A stretch of DNA of 64,000 nt from Sphaerolaimus hirsutus (GCA_964036195.1 OZ038453.1:29702997-29766996); one strand, 5' to 3'. Shown: positions 48,110-60,382, numbered from the stretch's first letter. Translations and numbers: made by a program. Notes: a model not told the origin generated them from the sequence alone.

Positions 48110-48600
48110 TTTTTGCCCAGTTTTACCTTCAAATTCACTAGCTTTCGTGCCTTATTGTATATTTTCAGCTATTTTGCCTGTGTATGTACTGGTATACCTA
48201 TTTATAGCTGTATTTCAGCTACGTAGTTTCAGCGATTGTCCCCCTGTTCTGCATTCTACACTTTGAAAAGCCTATACCTATATTGAACCCCCCATGTCTA
48301 GTGATGTGAAAAGCGCCAAGCGCCAATGGCGTCACAGAAAAATGGCGCCAAGCGCCATGGCGCCTTTCAGAGACACGGCGCCAAGCCAATGGCGCCACAG
48401 CATTATTGCGCCAAGCGTCAAAAGCGCCATGGCGCTTTTTACTTTGGTGCTAGCGCCAGGCGCCAGCGCCATGGCGCTTTTACATCACTACCCATGTCCC
48501 CCCCAATAAAAAAATCAGCTATTTATCCCTGCAGAGAATCAATTTGGTATCTATCCAGCCCCCGGCGAGTCAAGCCCCCGGCGGCTTCCTGGAGACCTTT
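48110..48600. mobile_element. Diverged CAGGGGT-type element with nested TAGTGATG element
   Basis: Carries the family's TTTTCAGCTATTTT, GAAAAGCCTATA and CAGCTATTTATCCCT motifs, interrupted by the hAT-like element 48299-48490. Ends are too diverged to define. Confidence 0.5.
48299..48490. mobile_element. hAT-like element, TAGTGATGTGAAAAGCGCC ends
   Basis: Exact 8-bp duplication CCCATGTC; ends TAGTGATGTGAAAAGCGCC and GGCGCTTTTACATCACTA. Compact 192-bp copy. Confidence 0.9.
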
Positions 48601-49928
48601 GAACACATTTAAGTTGAGTTGTCACTTACCACTTTTCTTTTTTCCACTTTTCCTTTGCGGAATTGGCACGTAAGTGGTGAAATTTCCATTTTTGACTACA
48701 AATTGATTCTGTCAATGTTTTATCTATTTCTGTAAACAAAGCTAAAATACTGATGTTTTTGTAAATAAATTTACATCAAGAATATGTTTTTTTAAATTTT
48801 TTCCGCCATTTACTGCATGTTTAAAGTTCTGCAAAGTGCACAAAATCCATCAAAAAGCTAGAGAGCTCTTTGTGAGATTGAAGTGATCCATTTTCGTGCC
48901 ACAAATTTCATCATGCTTCGATGGCTTTTATATTTGATGCACACTTTAACAAAAAATAAAATGTTCTTTTTTTAATTTTTTTTTTAATTTTTTCTGGCGG
49001 TTAAAAAACGAGTGGCGGAAATCATGTGTTATTTTTTAGGAAATTTCAATTTTTGTATTCGAAAAACTTTTGTATTCGAAAAACGATGTGTTACTCGAGT
49101 TGAAAATGAGATAAAAATGGTAAATTACTCATTAACAAAAGTTTTTAGAAATGAAAGTGTTTAAAAAACACCACTTCGGTGTAAATGCTTTTCACTCAGA
49201 ATTTCAATTGATATGAATATTTTCATGACTCAAATTTTTTTTTCACTTTTCATCTTTCAAAACTTCACCAAACTTTTCCCATGCAATAAACAAATTTTTA
49301 GGTTTCAATCTCTGATTTCCCGCTATCTATTTTTAATTATTCGCGTAAATTTTGTGCACTTTTGTATTTAAAAAATTCCCATCTGTGTTGATTTGTGTGA
49401 GGAACAGCATGCAGCGTGTAATTTTCCCATGCTGTTTTGCCTGTGCAGGGCTGTTAGCTGAATTTTGGAAATGGAATTTTGGAATTGACAAAATTCTGAA
49501 GTGCCTAAGTGACAAAAAGTGCTCATTGACCACATACTGGTTTCGAATTCGAAACACTACAACTTCAAAACCCATAATTCAGCTTTGAACACATTCGAGT
49601 TTGCAGAAATGACTTTTCTGTAAACTACAGTTGACAGAGATTTAAAATGACAGATTTTAGTACACCCAAATGTGTTTTAAGCTTATTTATTAGTTTTCAA
49701 ATTCCCGTTGTAATGTAAGTGTGTTTATGCGTAATGTCACTGCACACATTAGTTTGATTAACTTTAGTAGAAAATTAGTAATTTTAGTTAACTCATAAAT
49801 TAGCTTTGAACAGATTTTACTGTCCAATAATGATTTATTTTGATTTTGAGGTTACTGGGAGGGGAGTACACTGTACAAGTACAAGTGACATGTAAACTTG
49901 TAAGCGACAAGTGAATCTACGAATGCAA

Positions 49929-50572
49929 TTGAGGCGTCTAATTCTAAAAGTCGACAAGTCCACAAAATGCGATTTTGAGTAAATCGCATTTTAAGTTTCA
50001 TTTCCAATTCCAGGTCCGTGGTTCGTGTCCAATGTTGCTCTCTCATGCTCAACATTAAGTTCCAAATGTTAACAATTACGTGTCAAATTTTCAGCCCCTG
50101 CTCTCAACGTCTAATGGAAAAATTGGGTGTCTACAAAATTCTTCTCGGACAGAACAAAACTGTTTTGGGGAGGGAAATGGACTTGTCGACTTCTCGCACG
50201 TGACGACATTTTTGTTCCCGCCAGCGTAGCGCCTGCCTTATGGGAAATTTATGGATTTGTTGACTTTTAGAAATCAGTGTCCATGATGGACTTATCACAT
50301 TTCTTGCGTTTTTTTCCCATAAAAAAGGCTGCGAAAGGTGGACTTGTCAACTTTTAGCCAAAAAGTAAGTGGACTTGTCGACTTCTTTCCCAAATTTTTT
50401 GCATTTTTCCCAAAAATGTCAAATTTGGCACTTCGTCATATGGGCATATGAGGTCAAAAACTTTATGGAAAATTATGAAAAATGTGCAGGAGTAGCCCCA
50501 GATGACGTTTCCGGGCTTAACTCTAAATTTTCATATTTTGGACTTGTCGACTTTTAGAATCGGACGCCTCAA
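49929..50572. mobile_element. GAGGCGTCTAATTCTAAAAG inverted-repeat element
   Basis: Ends GAGGCGTCTAATTCTAAAAG and CTTTTAGAATCGGACGCCTC; several internal GACTTGTCGACTT repeats. Nested in the introner-type element that precedes 50628. Confidence 0.7.
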
Positions 50573-50627
50573 TTCTTTACTTGTCACTTGACTTATCACT
50601 CACAACTTTTCAATTATCCACTCTCAG

Positions 50628-50772
50628 GTTTCCAATCAAATCTTCCAAAGTTTTTATTAGAAAAAAATTCCCCCTACATAACAAATCTGCCCTTCAAATG
50701 CATAGTGCCATTTTTCCATCATGCAAAAATCTATGCACACGTTGGCTCCCATTTCATCATGCAAATACATAG
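50628..50772 (+). CDS. Possible internal exon downstream of an introner-like acceptor
   Basis: Preceded by TTATCCACTCTCAG, the end of a GTGACAAGT-rich introner-type element, and followed by CATAG|gtgaaa. Two frames are open; the one open through both borders is phase 1 in and phase 2 out and includes KNSPYITNLPFKCIVPFFHH. No joined partner found. Confidence 0.28.
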
Positions 50773-50887
50773 GTGAAAAAAACAACATTCTCTGTGGGCC
50801 ACGAAACTCGCATTAATGCGTACTGATGGAATAGCGGTGGGAAAGTATCTGTTTTATGGCGCTATAGCGTTTCATCACAATGGCGCG

Positions 50888-51127
50888 ACACACACTAGTT
50901 TTCACCGTGACTTCGTGTGAAAACTGAAATTTTTTTAAGTGCAAATTAATCAACATGGTTGAAGTACTTCATTAATTTTAAATTTTAATTGAAATTTATG
51001 AAAGTTAAACTTTGAAAATTTCAAACCTAAAACACATATAGCATACAATAAGAGTAGGTTGAATGTGGCCATGATGCCATTTCAGTTTTCACATCAGTCA
51101 CAGTGAAAACTAGTGTGTGTAGGGCCA
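50888..51127. mobile_element. Palindromic CACACTAGTTTTCACCGTGAC MITE
   Basis: CACACTAGTTTTCACCGTGA left, its complement with CAGTGAAAACTAGTGTG right; a second copy is 61405-61636. Confidence 0.75.
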
Positions 51128-51890
51128 TTGGCGTGACACACACTAGTTGACATGGGTCAACTGGGCTGACTGGTTTGAATTCAGATTTTAGTTGACCGGT
51201 AGCGGATTATGTTCAAATGCACATAAATACCTACCAATATCAATTCTTTTTGCCCTTGCTGCATGTTTACGTGCTAATCATACTGCTACCCATTAACCAA
51301 AATCCAAATTGACATGGAAACCAGTTTGCATCTTAGTCACCAGTGTTTGTAGCATTATTGTGATGACGACCCTAGACACTAGTTGACAAGGACATCAAAT
51401 GTCAACTGGTTCCCATCCCAATGGAAAGCTTGTAGACAAGCAACACAATGCATTGTTGTCTGCACATATAGTTTATGCCTACCTTGAAAAATGATTTGAA
51501 AAATCAAGGCATTTGAAGAAATGATTTTTTTCCAACCCTAGAATTTATGTTTATTCGAATATCATTATGTGACCAGTCAACTAAAATCTGAATGGGAACC
51601 AGTCAGCCCAGTTGACACTGATGTCATTGTCAACTAGTTTGTGTGGAACATTTTGACCATGGCAGCCCGCACACTAGTTGACACATGTGTGTCAACTGGT
51701 CTGTGTCAACTCAGATTTCAGCTTCACATGTTGCAGAGCGATCTCCAAATTCACATGTGGTGATGTTTAAAAATAAATATCACTGCAGGTGCATTCAAAG
51801 ATCACTGTGCGACATGTGAAGCTGAAATCTGAGTTGACATAGTCCAGTTGACACACATGTGTCAACTAGTGTGTGGGCTGACATTTTTGG
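51128..51890. repeat. Three neighbouring CACTAGTTGACA palindromic elements
   Basis: Copies at about 51135-51355, 51370-51645 and 51668-51885, each with CACACTAGTTGACA-like inverted ends and ATTTTAGTTGAC subterminal motifs. Confidence 0.6.
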
Positions 51891-52359
51891 AATAAATGCT
51901 ATATGAGTGAATATTTTAGTGACAAAAAGTGGTAAGTGGTAAGTTGAGAGACAAGTAAACTTATGAGATAAGCATGTTCATCTAGAAATAAACTTTTTCT
52001 ACAATTTTCCTTGTCATCACATGAATCACCACTTACAACTTTTGTTATCACCTGTCCACTTTTATGCTAGTATTTTATCACTCTTAGAGTTGACACAATC
52101 CAGCCTCATGCTAGTTTGCATCCAAAATTTCTTCAACTGGTAAATAAATCTGTTGTAAACACATTTGATTTACCAGAATTAGTTATTTTCTATCTCTGTC
52201 ACATTGGTGCTGCGCACACTAGCTTACTCCCAGTAAACAGAAAGTTTTGTAAACTGATAAATCAGCTTTGGAAACATTTGACCTCACCAGAATGTAGTGT
52301 CTGTCAACTACAGTTGAAGTGATAAAAAACAACCTCATCCTAGTGCCACTTCAACACGT

Positions 52360-52560
52360 GGAGAAGTGAAAGCGTAAATGGCAAAAGCGGAGTGAAATGG
52401 CAAGTAAATCTGCAAATGAGAAGTGAGAAGAGGAATGATGCATTTGTTTTCTAACCTGACTTCTCATTTTACTTCACTCTTGCCAATTTACTTGCCATTT
52501 CACTCCGCTTTTGCCATTTGCGCTTTAACTCATTTGCGCTTTCAATTCTCCACTGTGCAG
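52360..52560. mobile_element. Palindromic element with CACGTGGAGAAGTGAAAGC end
   Basis: Left arm GAAAGCGTAAATGGCAAAAG, right arm CTTTTGCCATTTGCGCTTTA; ~200 bp; single copy here. Confidence 0.6.
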
Positions 52561-53952
52561 AACTGGTCCCTGGTAAACTCAAATGTGCTCCAAGCTAGCT
52601 GATTTATCAGTTAAAAATTTTTCTCAATTTTGTCAGTAATTAGTGTGTGTACTTTGTAGGCGACCTCATCATTCTGGTGAACTCAAAGCTGAGTTTTCAT
52701 TTTTTTAAATATTTGCCGTAAACTTGTTTACATTAAGCCATTGTCTTTCAAATTAATATCATCACGAAATGGATTTTTCATGGCGCTATTGGCGTTTTTC
52801 ACACCACTAATGTTTTCCTCGCTGCAGCAACGGAATTTTGTCTACCATTTTTCGCTGAAAAGTGCGTGTTAAAAAAATAAATAAATACCATAGGCATAAA
52901 TGATATTTTTATATGTGATGATTTTAGCGTGAGATTTACGAATTTTTTCTCCTCCTATTTTTGCATGAAAATTTAATCATAAAACTACGGTATTTTTAGT
53001 GCGCATTTCAATTTTGCACACATCAATTTTGCAAATTTGCACGCAAAACTGTCTTTTGCGTGTAAATCTGTTTAAACTGAAATTTGATCTTGTGCATGTC
53101 CGTGTCGATTTTGAAGTTTTTTTAGATGGAATGACATTGAAAAGTGCTATAAGTATGGCATAAAAATACGTGAGAACTTTTCTACACACACACTAGTTTT
53201 CAACCGAAATCTCGAAAGATCATAGATCAGCTTTGATTGCATTTGAGTTTAGAATGAGTTATTTTTTAATTAAGTCAACTTATGTTGATCGGCTCAAAGT
53301 ATACTCAAAGGTGTTCAAAGCAGTTGTTTACAAATAAATTGGTTTTTGAAAATTTCGGTTGAAAACTAGTCTGTTTAGACAATTTTTTCTGAATGATAAT
53401 ATGTGTTCCCTTTTTGAACTTTTTGATTAAACTTCCTTTTATGGTTCATATTTTGTAGATAGGTACTTGACATAGGTACCTATGTGGAACTTATTACATA
53501 CTTTGTCAAGTGATATGTAAAGTATATATGTGCCACTAAAACATGATATCTAAATTACTCAATCATGAATTGCAAGAATTTAGTTGATATCTTGTCTATG
53601 TCTAGTTAATTAACTGAAATTTTCTTTTCACTGATGTCAGAAATTCTTTTTATGTAACAGATACATTCACAGACACCCTGTATTTTCTTATCACATTATT
53701 CATGTTTTTTTCTCGCTTTCATTTCATTCCAAAACATTGTGTGTGTACAAATGCTGCCGCACACACTATTTACTTTATTAAACAGAAGTAAACTCGAATT
53801 TCGTGCTCATAAATCAGCTTTGAACATATTTTGAGTTGACCACAATGAGTTTTTTAAAATCTTCGTCAACTGCAGTTGACAGACTCCCCACTCATCCTGG
53901 TGAACTCGAATGCGTCCAAAGCCGATTTATAGGTTTATCAAAATCCTTTATG

Positions 53953-54341
53953 CTGCGATTACAGCTCGGGCGTAAAATTGATATTGAGCGTAAAATTAAT
54001 TACAGGTGAATGGATAAAGATATGGTGTTGTAATTTCAGTCAAAGGAAACGCACATGCAGATGTTGCTTGTGTCCAAAGCTCATCAGTTTATTTCAATTT
54101 TACTAGAAGTTATTAATTTTGGCGCAAATTTTTTTAATTTTACGCCCTAATTTTACGCTAGTTACAGCGCATAATTGGAAAAACTGTGCTAAAATTCATA
54201 AGTCCCAGTACGATTGAAATAAACTCATGAGCTTTGGACACAAGAAACGTCTGCATCTAAGCTTTCTTTGAATGAAATAACAATGTCGTATCTTTATCCA
54301 TTCATCTGTAATACATTTTACGCCCGAGCTGTAATCGCAAC
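53953..54341. mobile_element. TGCGATTACAGCTCGGGCGT inverted-repeat element
   Basis: TGCGATTACAGCTCGGGCGT left and its complement right, with AAAGATA.GGTGTTG subterminal similarity; about 390 bp, just upstream of the exon at 54469. Confidence 0.7.
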
Positions 54342-54468
54342 ATAACTGACACAAAAAACGCAAGTTTGTGCAGCGACAAAGTTCACATTTTACGTTTATT
54401 CACTTTCACACATTTTGCATGCAGAATTCTATGACAACACTTGAAAAAATTTACGAGTCAACGCCAAA

Positions 54469-54685
54469 ATGATACGAAATATACTCAATTACGTATCGTC
54501 CATTTTACAACGATTCTTATCACTTATAACCTGCGGATTACTTTATAAAAGGTCCACAATTGATGAGAAGTTTTGCAACTATAAAAATGACCCTGAATTT
54601 CAAGGAAATCTGGAGAAAACGCCTTTTATTGATAGTGAAACACAGGAAAAGGTCCCGGTTATTGTGGAGGTTGTGCAGAAAAATG
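54469..54685 (+). CDS. Probable first coding exon of a membrane-anchored protein (gene C, 3' partial)
   Basis: ATG in GCCAAAATGA context opens 72 codons plus one base, followed by the donor AATG|gtatgt at 54686. The N-terminus has a hydrophobic stretch (ILNYVSSILQRFLSLITCGL) followed by basic YKRS, which suggests a signal anchor. Then comes a polar, acidic region and a beta-like VPVIVEVVQKN. Exon end is phase 1. No downstream exon could be assigned with confidence. The family is not recognised. Confidence 0.5.
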
Positions 54686-54754
54686 GTATGTTTCTTTCAA
54701 ATTTTTTTATATTTTATTTTGTGTAGTCCTTGCTTTTCATTAGCTGAATGACAC

Positions 54755-54950
54755 ATTTCATTATGACGTCATCGTTAATAATTAAAAATTGTTCCAAAAA
54801 ACGTTTAAGCAAAAAATATAGTTTGTATGCGACTCCGCCTTTTTATTTTTGAAATATTTTTGTGAAGGTACGTGCATAAGCATCCTGTTTTCGCGTTATC
54901 GACTAAGACATAAGTAATTTTGGACGCATACTTTGCGGTCCCCAGAGTAT
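54755..54950 (-). repeat. Dispersed ~200-bp repeat, copy 2 (inverted)
   Basis: Contains TGACGTCATCGTTAA, GTATGCGACTCCGCC, GTGCATAAGCATCCTG, GTTATCGACTAAGACATAAG and ACGCATACTTTGCGG in the reverse order of copies 1 and 3. It lies in the first intron of the exon at 54469. Confidence 0.5.
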
Positions 54951-55429
54951 ACAAATTTTATTTCACTGTCACTTGAAATTTGAAATTTCAATTTTCCGGT
55001 TAATTCCTTAATGATTGCTGAAGTGTCATTGGAATGCATTTCTTTTATTCGACCGTATTCGAGTGTGATTTCCATTTTATTTCACATTTTCCATTTTTTA
55101 TACTTACCTACATTCTTTTCAATGATTATTGTCTGTTTCAAAAGTGTTGAACACTTTTATTTGGGAATAGATGATTGAAAGCGGCATAAATTTTCCGAAC
55201 AACCTTTTTCAAAATATCTTTAATAATCTATCATTTATCATTTCATGCGAAATCATAGTCGTGATTTTCGCGCAATTTTGTTTTGATCTGTTTTGATGAC
55301 CTCTTATTATAACATTTCACCGTAATTTGACCACTTTTTAGTGATAAATATATGGCGCTGTTTAAGTCAAGTGTCAAGTGATATAAAAGTGATAAGTGAC
55401 AAGTTAAGTTTTAGATGATAACTGAGGCC

Positions 55430-55622
55430 ACACCCAGACCCTCTTAGATGCCCTGCAAAATGTCAAGTGTCATGCAGTGTCAAAAAGTCATGTGAAATGC
55501 AGTGGAAAATGTTCAATTTTATTGCATTTTGTTACTGGTCATTTAACATTTTTCATGACATTTCACATGACATTTCACACTTTGCATGACATTTAACATA
55601 TCACAGGCTGTGGAAGTAACAC
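55430..55622. mobile_element. Hairpin element, diverged
   Basis: CACACCCAGACCCTCTTAGA start, ATGTCAAGTGTCATGC arms, inverted copy with CATGACATTTAACATATCAC at the right. Confidence 0.4.
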
Positions 55623-56364
55623 CTTATTTAATTTTCAAAATTAAACTTTCACTGATCACATATATTCTGTGTTTACTTGACACTTTTTTACTATAACTTA
55701 CTTCTATTTTACTGCAGGGTGTCGAATTAAGTGCCCTGTCAAATGACAAATTTGTGTAAATTCACTTGTCACTTTATCACGCATTTGGAAGTTTTTACCT
55801 GTCATTTTGCTGTTAAATTTGATGGTGCCATGTGTTCTGCCATTTTTCAACCACTGTTCGAATTAATATTGCGCTCTTAATTATATATTTATTTTCGCAT
55901 TACAACGAAAACTGGATTTTGATGGATTTTCGTAACTTCGTGATTGTGGGAAAATCCTGTAAAGTACGAAAATTGACACATTAATTTCGTTTGAACTTTT
56001 CGGCTGTGAAATTTGCATTTTTGTTAAATGAATCAGTGTTTAATTGAGTGTGCACTTTTTATCAAATTGGTATTTAAGTTTTTTGCATGAAACATTTGTT
56101 TGAAGTGCATTTGTTTGAAGTTCTTGATTTTGCTGCACACACTACTTTACTATTGAAATTTAGAAAATGTAGTTAACTCAAAAATGAGCTTTGAACGCAT
56201 TTGAGTTGACTGAAATGAGTAATTTTCTCTCTCTGGTAACTGCAGTTGACGAACACCTAGTTCTAGTCAACTCAAATGTCATTCAATGTTGATTTCTGAA
56301 TTAACTAGATTTTTATTTTACTGGCAGTAACTAGTGTGTACAACAACGATAGATTTAGTATATA

Positions 56365-56929
56365 CCGTATTTCCTCGAAATACCCCCGGGGGGTTTATTT
56401 TTTTCAGAGTGAGAATTTTGAGGGGGGGGGGGTAAATCGAGGGGGGTTAATTATTTCGCCAGAAATTTTTTGAAAACCAAGTACTAAATTGTCGTCTGAA
56501 GCGTACACAGACGTCGAAAATGCAACAAAAATCGCCATTTATAAGACTCTAAAAACTTGTATAAGTGTGTAGGCGTATAATCACTGTTCTCACATAACAG
56601 AGTCATCGTTTTAAACGTGTGTTTTTAACATTACCCAGATGACAAACCGCATCCTTTGTCATTTACGTTCTCTTTACACTAAATTTGGGGGGGGGTATTT
56701 CGAAGGGGTTATAAGTTCATAGTGTCCATTTTGAGGCGGGGGGGTATTTCGAGGGGGGGGGGGGTTATAAGTTCATAGTGTCCATTTTGAGGCGGGGGGG
56801 GGTATTTCGAGGGGGGGTTATAAGTTCATAGTGTCCATTTTGAGGCGGGGGGGGGGGTATTTCGAGGGGGGGGTTATAAGTTCATAGTGTCCATTTTGAG
56901 GCGGGGGGGGGTATTTCGAGGAAATACGG
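56365..56929. mobile_element. TA-target MITE with internal ~62-bp tandem repeats
   Basis: CCGTATTTCCTCGAAATACC to GGAAATACGG. At 56690-56910 the unit TTATAAGTTCATAGTGTCCA...GGCGGGG is repeated about 3.5 times. Confidence 0.75.
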
Positions 56930-57390
56930 TAAATAATCCACTGACGGTACACTCCCAACACAAATGACCATAACTCAAGGAATAAAAAACATCCTATTTT
57001 TTTCATCACATCACATGTGCATAATTTTTCAATTGACTTTATTCCTCAAAATATGGTAACATTCATTGTATAACGTTCGGTCAATTCAGTGTATTTTTAT
57101 AGGCTTTCTGAGATAATGCTAGTCTTATTTACCAGCTGTTGTTTAATTGCATGATATTTATGCCTATTTTATGTCAAAAGATTCACCTTGAAAACCGAGA
57201 AAAGTGATGTATTTGACATTTGAGTGGCTGTGAATTGTCTAAAATTTGGTCCAAGTCTGTTTTGTGGGTAAGGGCGCCCACAGACTGGATGTCAACTGAA
57301 TTCGTGTCAACTAAATGTCAACTGAATTTAAGTGATACTGTGATTTCAACTTATCTATCTGATAGAGCATAGTGAATTTTACATCATGAC

Positions 57391-58591
57391 TAGTGATGTA
57401 AAAAGCGCCAGACTTTTGGCGCCAAGCGCGAGCGCGAGCGCCAATGGCGCCACAGCAAAATAGCGCCAAGCGCCAAAAGCGCCATGGCGCTTTTCTAGAC
57501 CACGGCGCCAAGCGCCAATGGCGCCAGAGGATGTTGGCGCCAAGCGCCAATAGCGCCAGCGCCAAAAAAATTTGCTGCTCATAAAGTGCACTAGTTTACA
57601 ACGACAGCCAATGTCAACTAGTTCCCATCCCAATCCAATGGTTGCTAATGAAAAACTCTACCCAGTGTTGTATACACATACATTTACTTCATTCCGGCCT
57701 AGTACATTGCACTTACCAACAATACAACATCATTTTCAACATAATGCAACACTATGTATTTGAACATCGCTCATGAGCTAGCTTTGAATTGGGATGGGAA
57801 CCATTAGGCCCATTATTTGGGAAATTTTTTTTGAATATCCTTGCAATTGCATGGACATACCGTATATCCTCGAATAAGACCCCCTTGGATAACTCTCCCC
57901 TCAAAAACACTGATGAAAAAATAACTCACCCCTTGAATAACCCCCCCCCTATGATGAATGGAGAAGATACTGCAACAAGTGAAAAAAAAAACGAAGTACA
58001 AATGCAGTGCTGCGTATGAGACAAAAAATACTAAATGAAGGTAGCCTACGCAGCGAAAGCAGGATGCACAGTGTGTATTTTACGCAGTGTATACACACCT
58101 ACCTACCTGCAAGTTTTCCTGAAAGTTATGATGAAAAAATTACTCCCCCCTTGAATAACTCCCCACCCTTGAATAACTCCCCCCTCAAAAACTCTGACGA
58201 AAAAATAACTCCCCGGGGGACTTATTCGAGGATATACGGTAGTTTACAAAAATAGTAAATAGAGGGTTTGTTCTTCCTGGAATACACTTAAATACAGTAA
58301 CACATATTCTTATGTAAATTATGCACACAAGGTCTTTTTACATAAAATAATGATAAATTTTTTGAACTTCTTGGCGCTTTTTTGGCGCTTTTTAAAACGC
58401 TAGCGCCAAGCGCCAATGGCGCCACGGCATCATAGCGCCAAGCGCCAAAAGCGCCATGGCGCTTTTCCGTAGCACAGCGCTAAGCGGCAATGGCGCCACA
58501 GCAAAAAGGCGCCAAGCGCCAAAAGCGCCATGGCGCTTTTTGCTTTGGCGCTAGCGCCAGGCGCCAGCGCCATGGCGCTTTTACATCACTA
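57391..58591. mobile_element. hAT-like element, TAGTGATGTAAAAAGCGCC ends, with nested insertions
   Basis: Exact 8-bp duplication ATCATGAC at 57383-57390 and 58592-58599. It lies inside the CACTAGT-type element 57275-58711 and itself holds a CACTAGTTTACA element and the TA-target MITE 57860-58239. Confidence 0.88.
57860..58239. mobile_element. TA-target MITE nested in hAT-like element 57391-58591
   Basis: CCGTATATCCTCGAATAAGA to CGAGGATATACGG with TA flanks. Confidence 0.75.
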
Positions 58592-58977
58592 ATCATGACA
58601 CTTCATTTTCATTGTTCCTGTTAAGTGTGATGCTTTTTACAAATTTCTTGTTTTATTCAATTGACACTGAGTTGACGCGAATTTGCGATGTCAACTAGTG
58701 TGTGTGGGCCAAATGTGGGGGACATTTCGGCACTTTGTCAAATGACAAGACAATGTTGACAGAATGATAAGTTTGTGCCAATTTTGTGTTGCATGTTTAA
58801 CAATTTTTGAAGCTTGACCTTTAACACTTGCGTTTCAATTTATTTACTAGGTATAGAAGTAAAAATGTCACATTGCTAAAAATTGCGTACATTGTATTTG
58901 TTTCCCTACATTTTCAAAGTTTACCCTTTGTTTACCGAAATTTCCAAAATGTATCGCAACTTTTACTGATTTTCCGC

Positions 58978-59190
58978 CAGGGGTAGGAGGGGGTTTGGCC
59001 CAACAAACCCCTCAGCTATCTATCTTTCCCGAAAGCAAATTTTATGACTACTGACTCCTGAACCCCCCCCCCCAGAATCGGTCAGCTATTTATCGATTTG
59101 GAGCTACTTATGATGGATTTTATAACAATTTTTTCTAAATCGCCAATTTTCATACCTTTATTAATATTAACCTTCAAAATAGTTGCTACA
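58978..59190. mobile_element. Diverged partial CAGGGGT-type element
   Basis: CAGGGGTAGGAGGGGG start and CCTCAGCTATCTATCTTTCC follow the family order; the right half is missing. Confidence 0.5.
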
Positions 59191-59249
59191 ATTGTATTGA
59201 TATAGCGTGTGATTTCTTGGATATAGCGCGTAATTTACATGGATATCGC

Positions 59250-59652
59250 CAGGGACGTACGTATCCAGGATTTTTGAGCGGGGGGGCTGCTTGTTTACGG
59301 AGGCCAGCGAGGGGCTACATAGTGGCGGAATGGCGCCATGGCGTTCGCGCCATTAGAAGGCGCCACGCCATGGCGTCATTGGCGTTGGCGCCAGCGCCAT
59401 GGAACGCTGTATATGTATGTAAATATACATACAAAACAGCAAAAAGCACAACATTGAGTGTATTTATCACGATTTGCGGCCACATGGAGCAAATCTGATG
59501 ATAATACCTTGTATCTGGTGAAGAATGCGCGCTTGCGCGCAAATTTTTTTACGCTGACGTTGAAAAAGTCGCATTTTCCGGTCACTTTCTGGTCTCGCCC
59601 CGGGAGGGGGGGGGGCTGCAGCCCCCCCGCCCCCCCCCTGGATACGGCCCTG
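59250..59652. mobile_element. hAT-like element, CAGGGACGTACGTATCCAGG ends
   Basis: Ends CAGGGACGTACGTATCCAGG and CCTGGATACGGCCCTG; duplication GATATCGC / GATATAGC (7 of 8). Confidence 0.82.
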
Positions 59653-59734
59653 GATATAGCGCGTAATTTGAAAAGTACATTGAATAGTCCCCTTCATGAA
59701 TGACTTACAAAAAATGACGAAAAAAACGCAGCAG

Positions 59735-59884
59735 TGAGCAGTCCCGCACCTTGTAAACGATAAAGTCATGTGTCAAATGTGATGTAAAACGTCAAATTAA
59801 ACAGATAACAAGTATATTATTACTTTTTTTGATATTTACATGACGTTTGACACTTCACTTTACAGAATACAGGGTGCGGGACAG
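59735..59884 (+). mobile_element. Hairpin element (GTGAGCAGTCCCGCACC)
   Basis: Starts GTGAGCAGTCCCGCACC and ends CAGGGTGCGGGACAG. The GTGAG start and CAG end would serve as splice signals. Flanking frames are open on the right side but do not join on the left. Confidence 0.5.
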
Positions 59885-59996
59885 GCAATCGTGGACTTTT
59901 TCGTAGGATTTATACCGGTAGAGTTAATTGTCGGGTTGCCTGCAAAAATAACCCGACATATCGGGTAAATTCAAATTTGGACACAAGTATCACAAT

Positions 59997-60134
59997 ATGC
60001 ACAAAAAACGTTATTTTTATACGAGTCGATGTCAAGGTCAACAAAGTGAATTGCAGCAAATTACCGTTATTTCAAGGTTATTCCCCGCTTTTGGCAGCGA
60101 GCCAAATTTGTTTCAAATGTTGCGTTTAAATAAT
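59997..60134 (+). CDS. Possible coding exon, 46 codons
   Basis: ATG or upstream in-frame sequence leads to 46 open codons ending AAT|gtaggg. The peptide (RYFYTSRCQGQQSELQQITV, LFPAFGSEPNLFQMLR) is protein-like. It begins next to a copy of the AATTTAATT introner end. A second overlapping frame is also open over much of the segment but closes with TAA, so the choice of frame is uncertain. Confidence 0.3.
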
Positions 60135-60382
60135 GTAGGGTTTTTTTTGTTTTCGGTTGAATTTTCAAGTGTTTGTTTTGATTTTTTGTACTAGGTTTGA
60201 ATTTGATGAGTGTGATTTGTGAATGTAGTGTGTACTTCCGATTGAAATAGTTAAATCAATGACAATGTTTTTTATTTACTCAAGTAACTGTGTGCCTATA
60301 AACAGGTATTAAACCAAAAACTCATAAATCAGCTTTGAGGGCATTTGAGTTTACGGAAATGACCTGTAACTGTAGTTGACGG

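Larger units (their letters stand above)
57275..58711. mobile_element. GGGCCCACACACTAGTTGACA element interrupted by hAT
   Basis: Outer sequence matches the intact copies at 24024-24253, 29349-29580 and 36058-36295, split at TTTTACATCATGAC by the hAT-like element 57391-58591. Confidence 0.75.
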
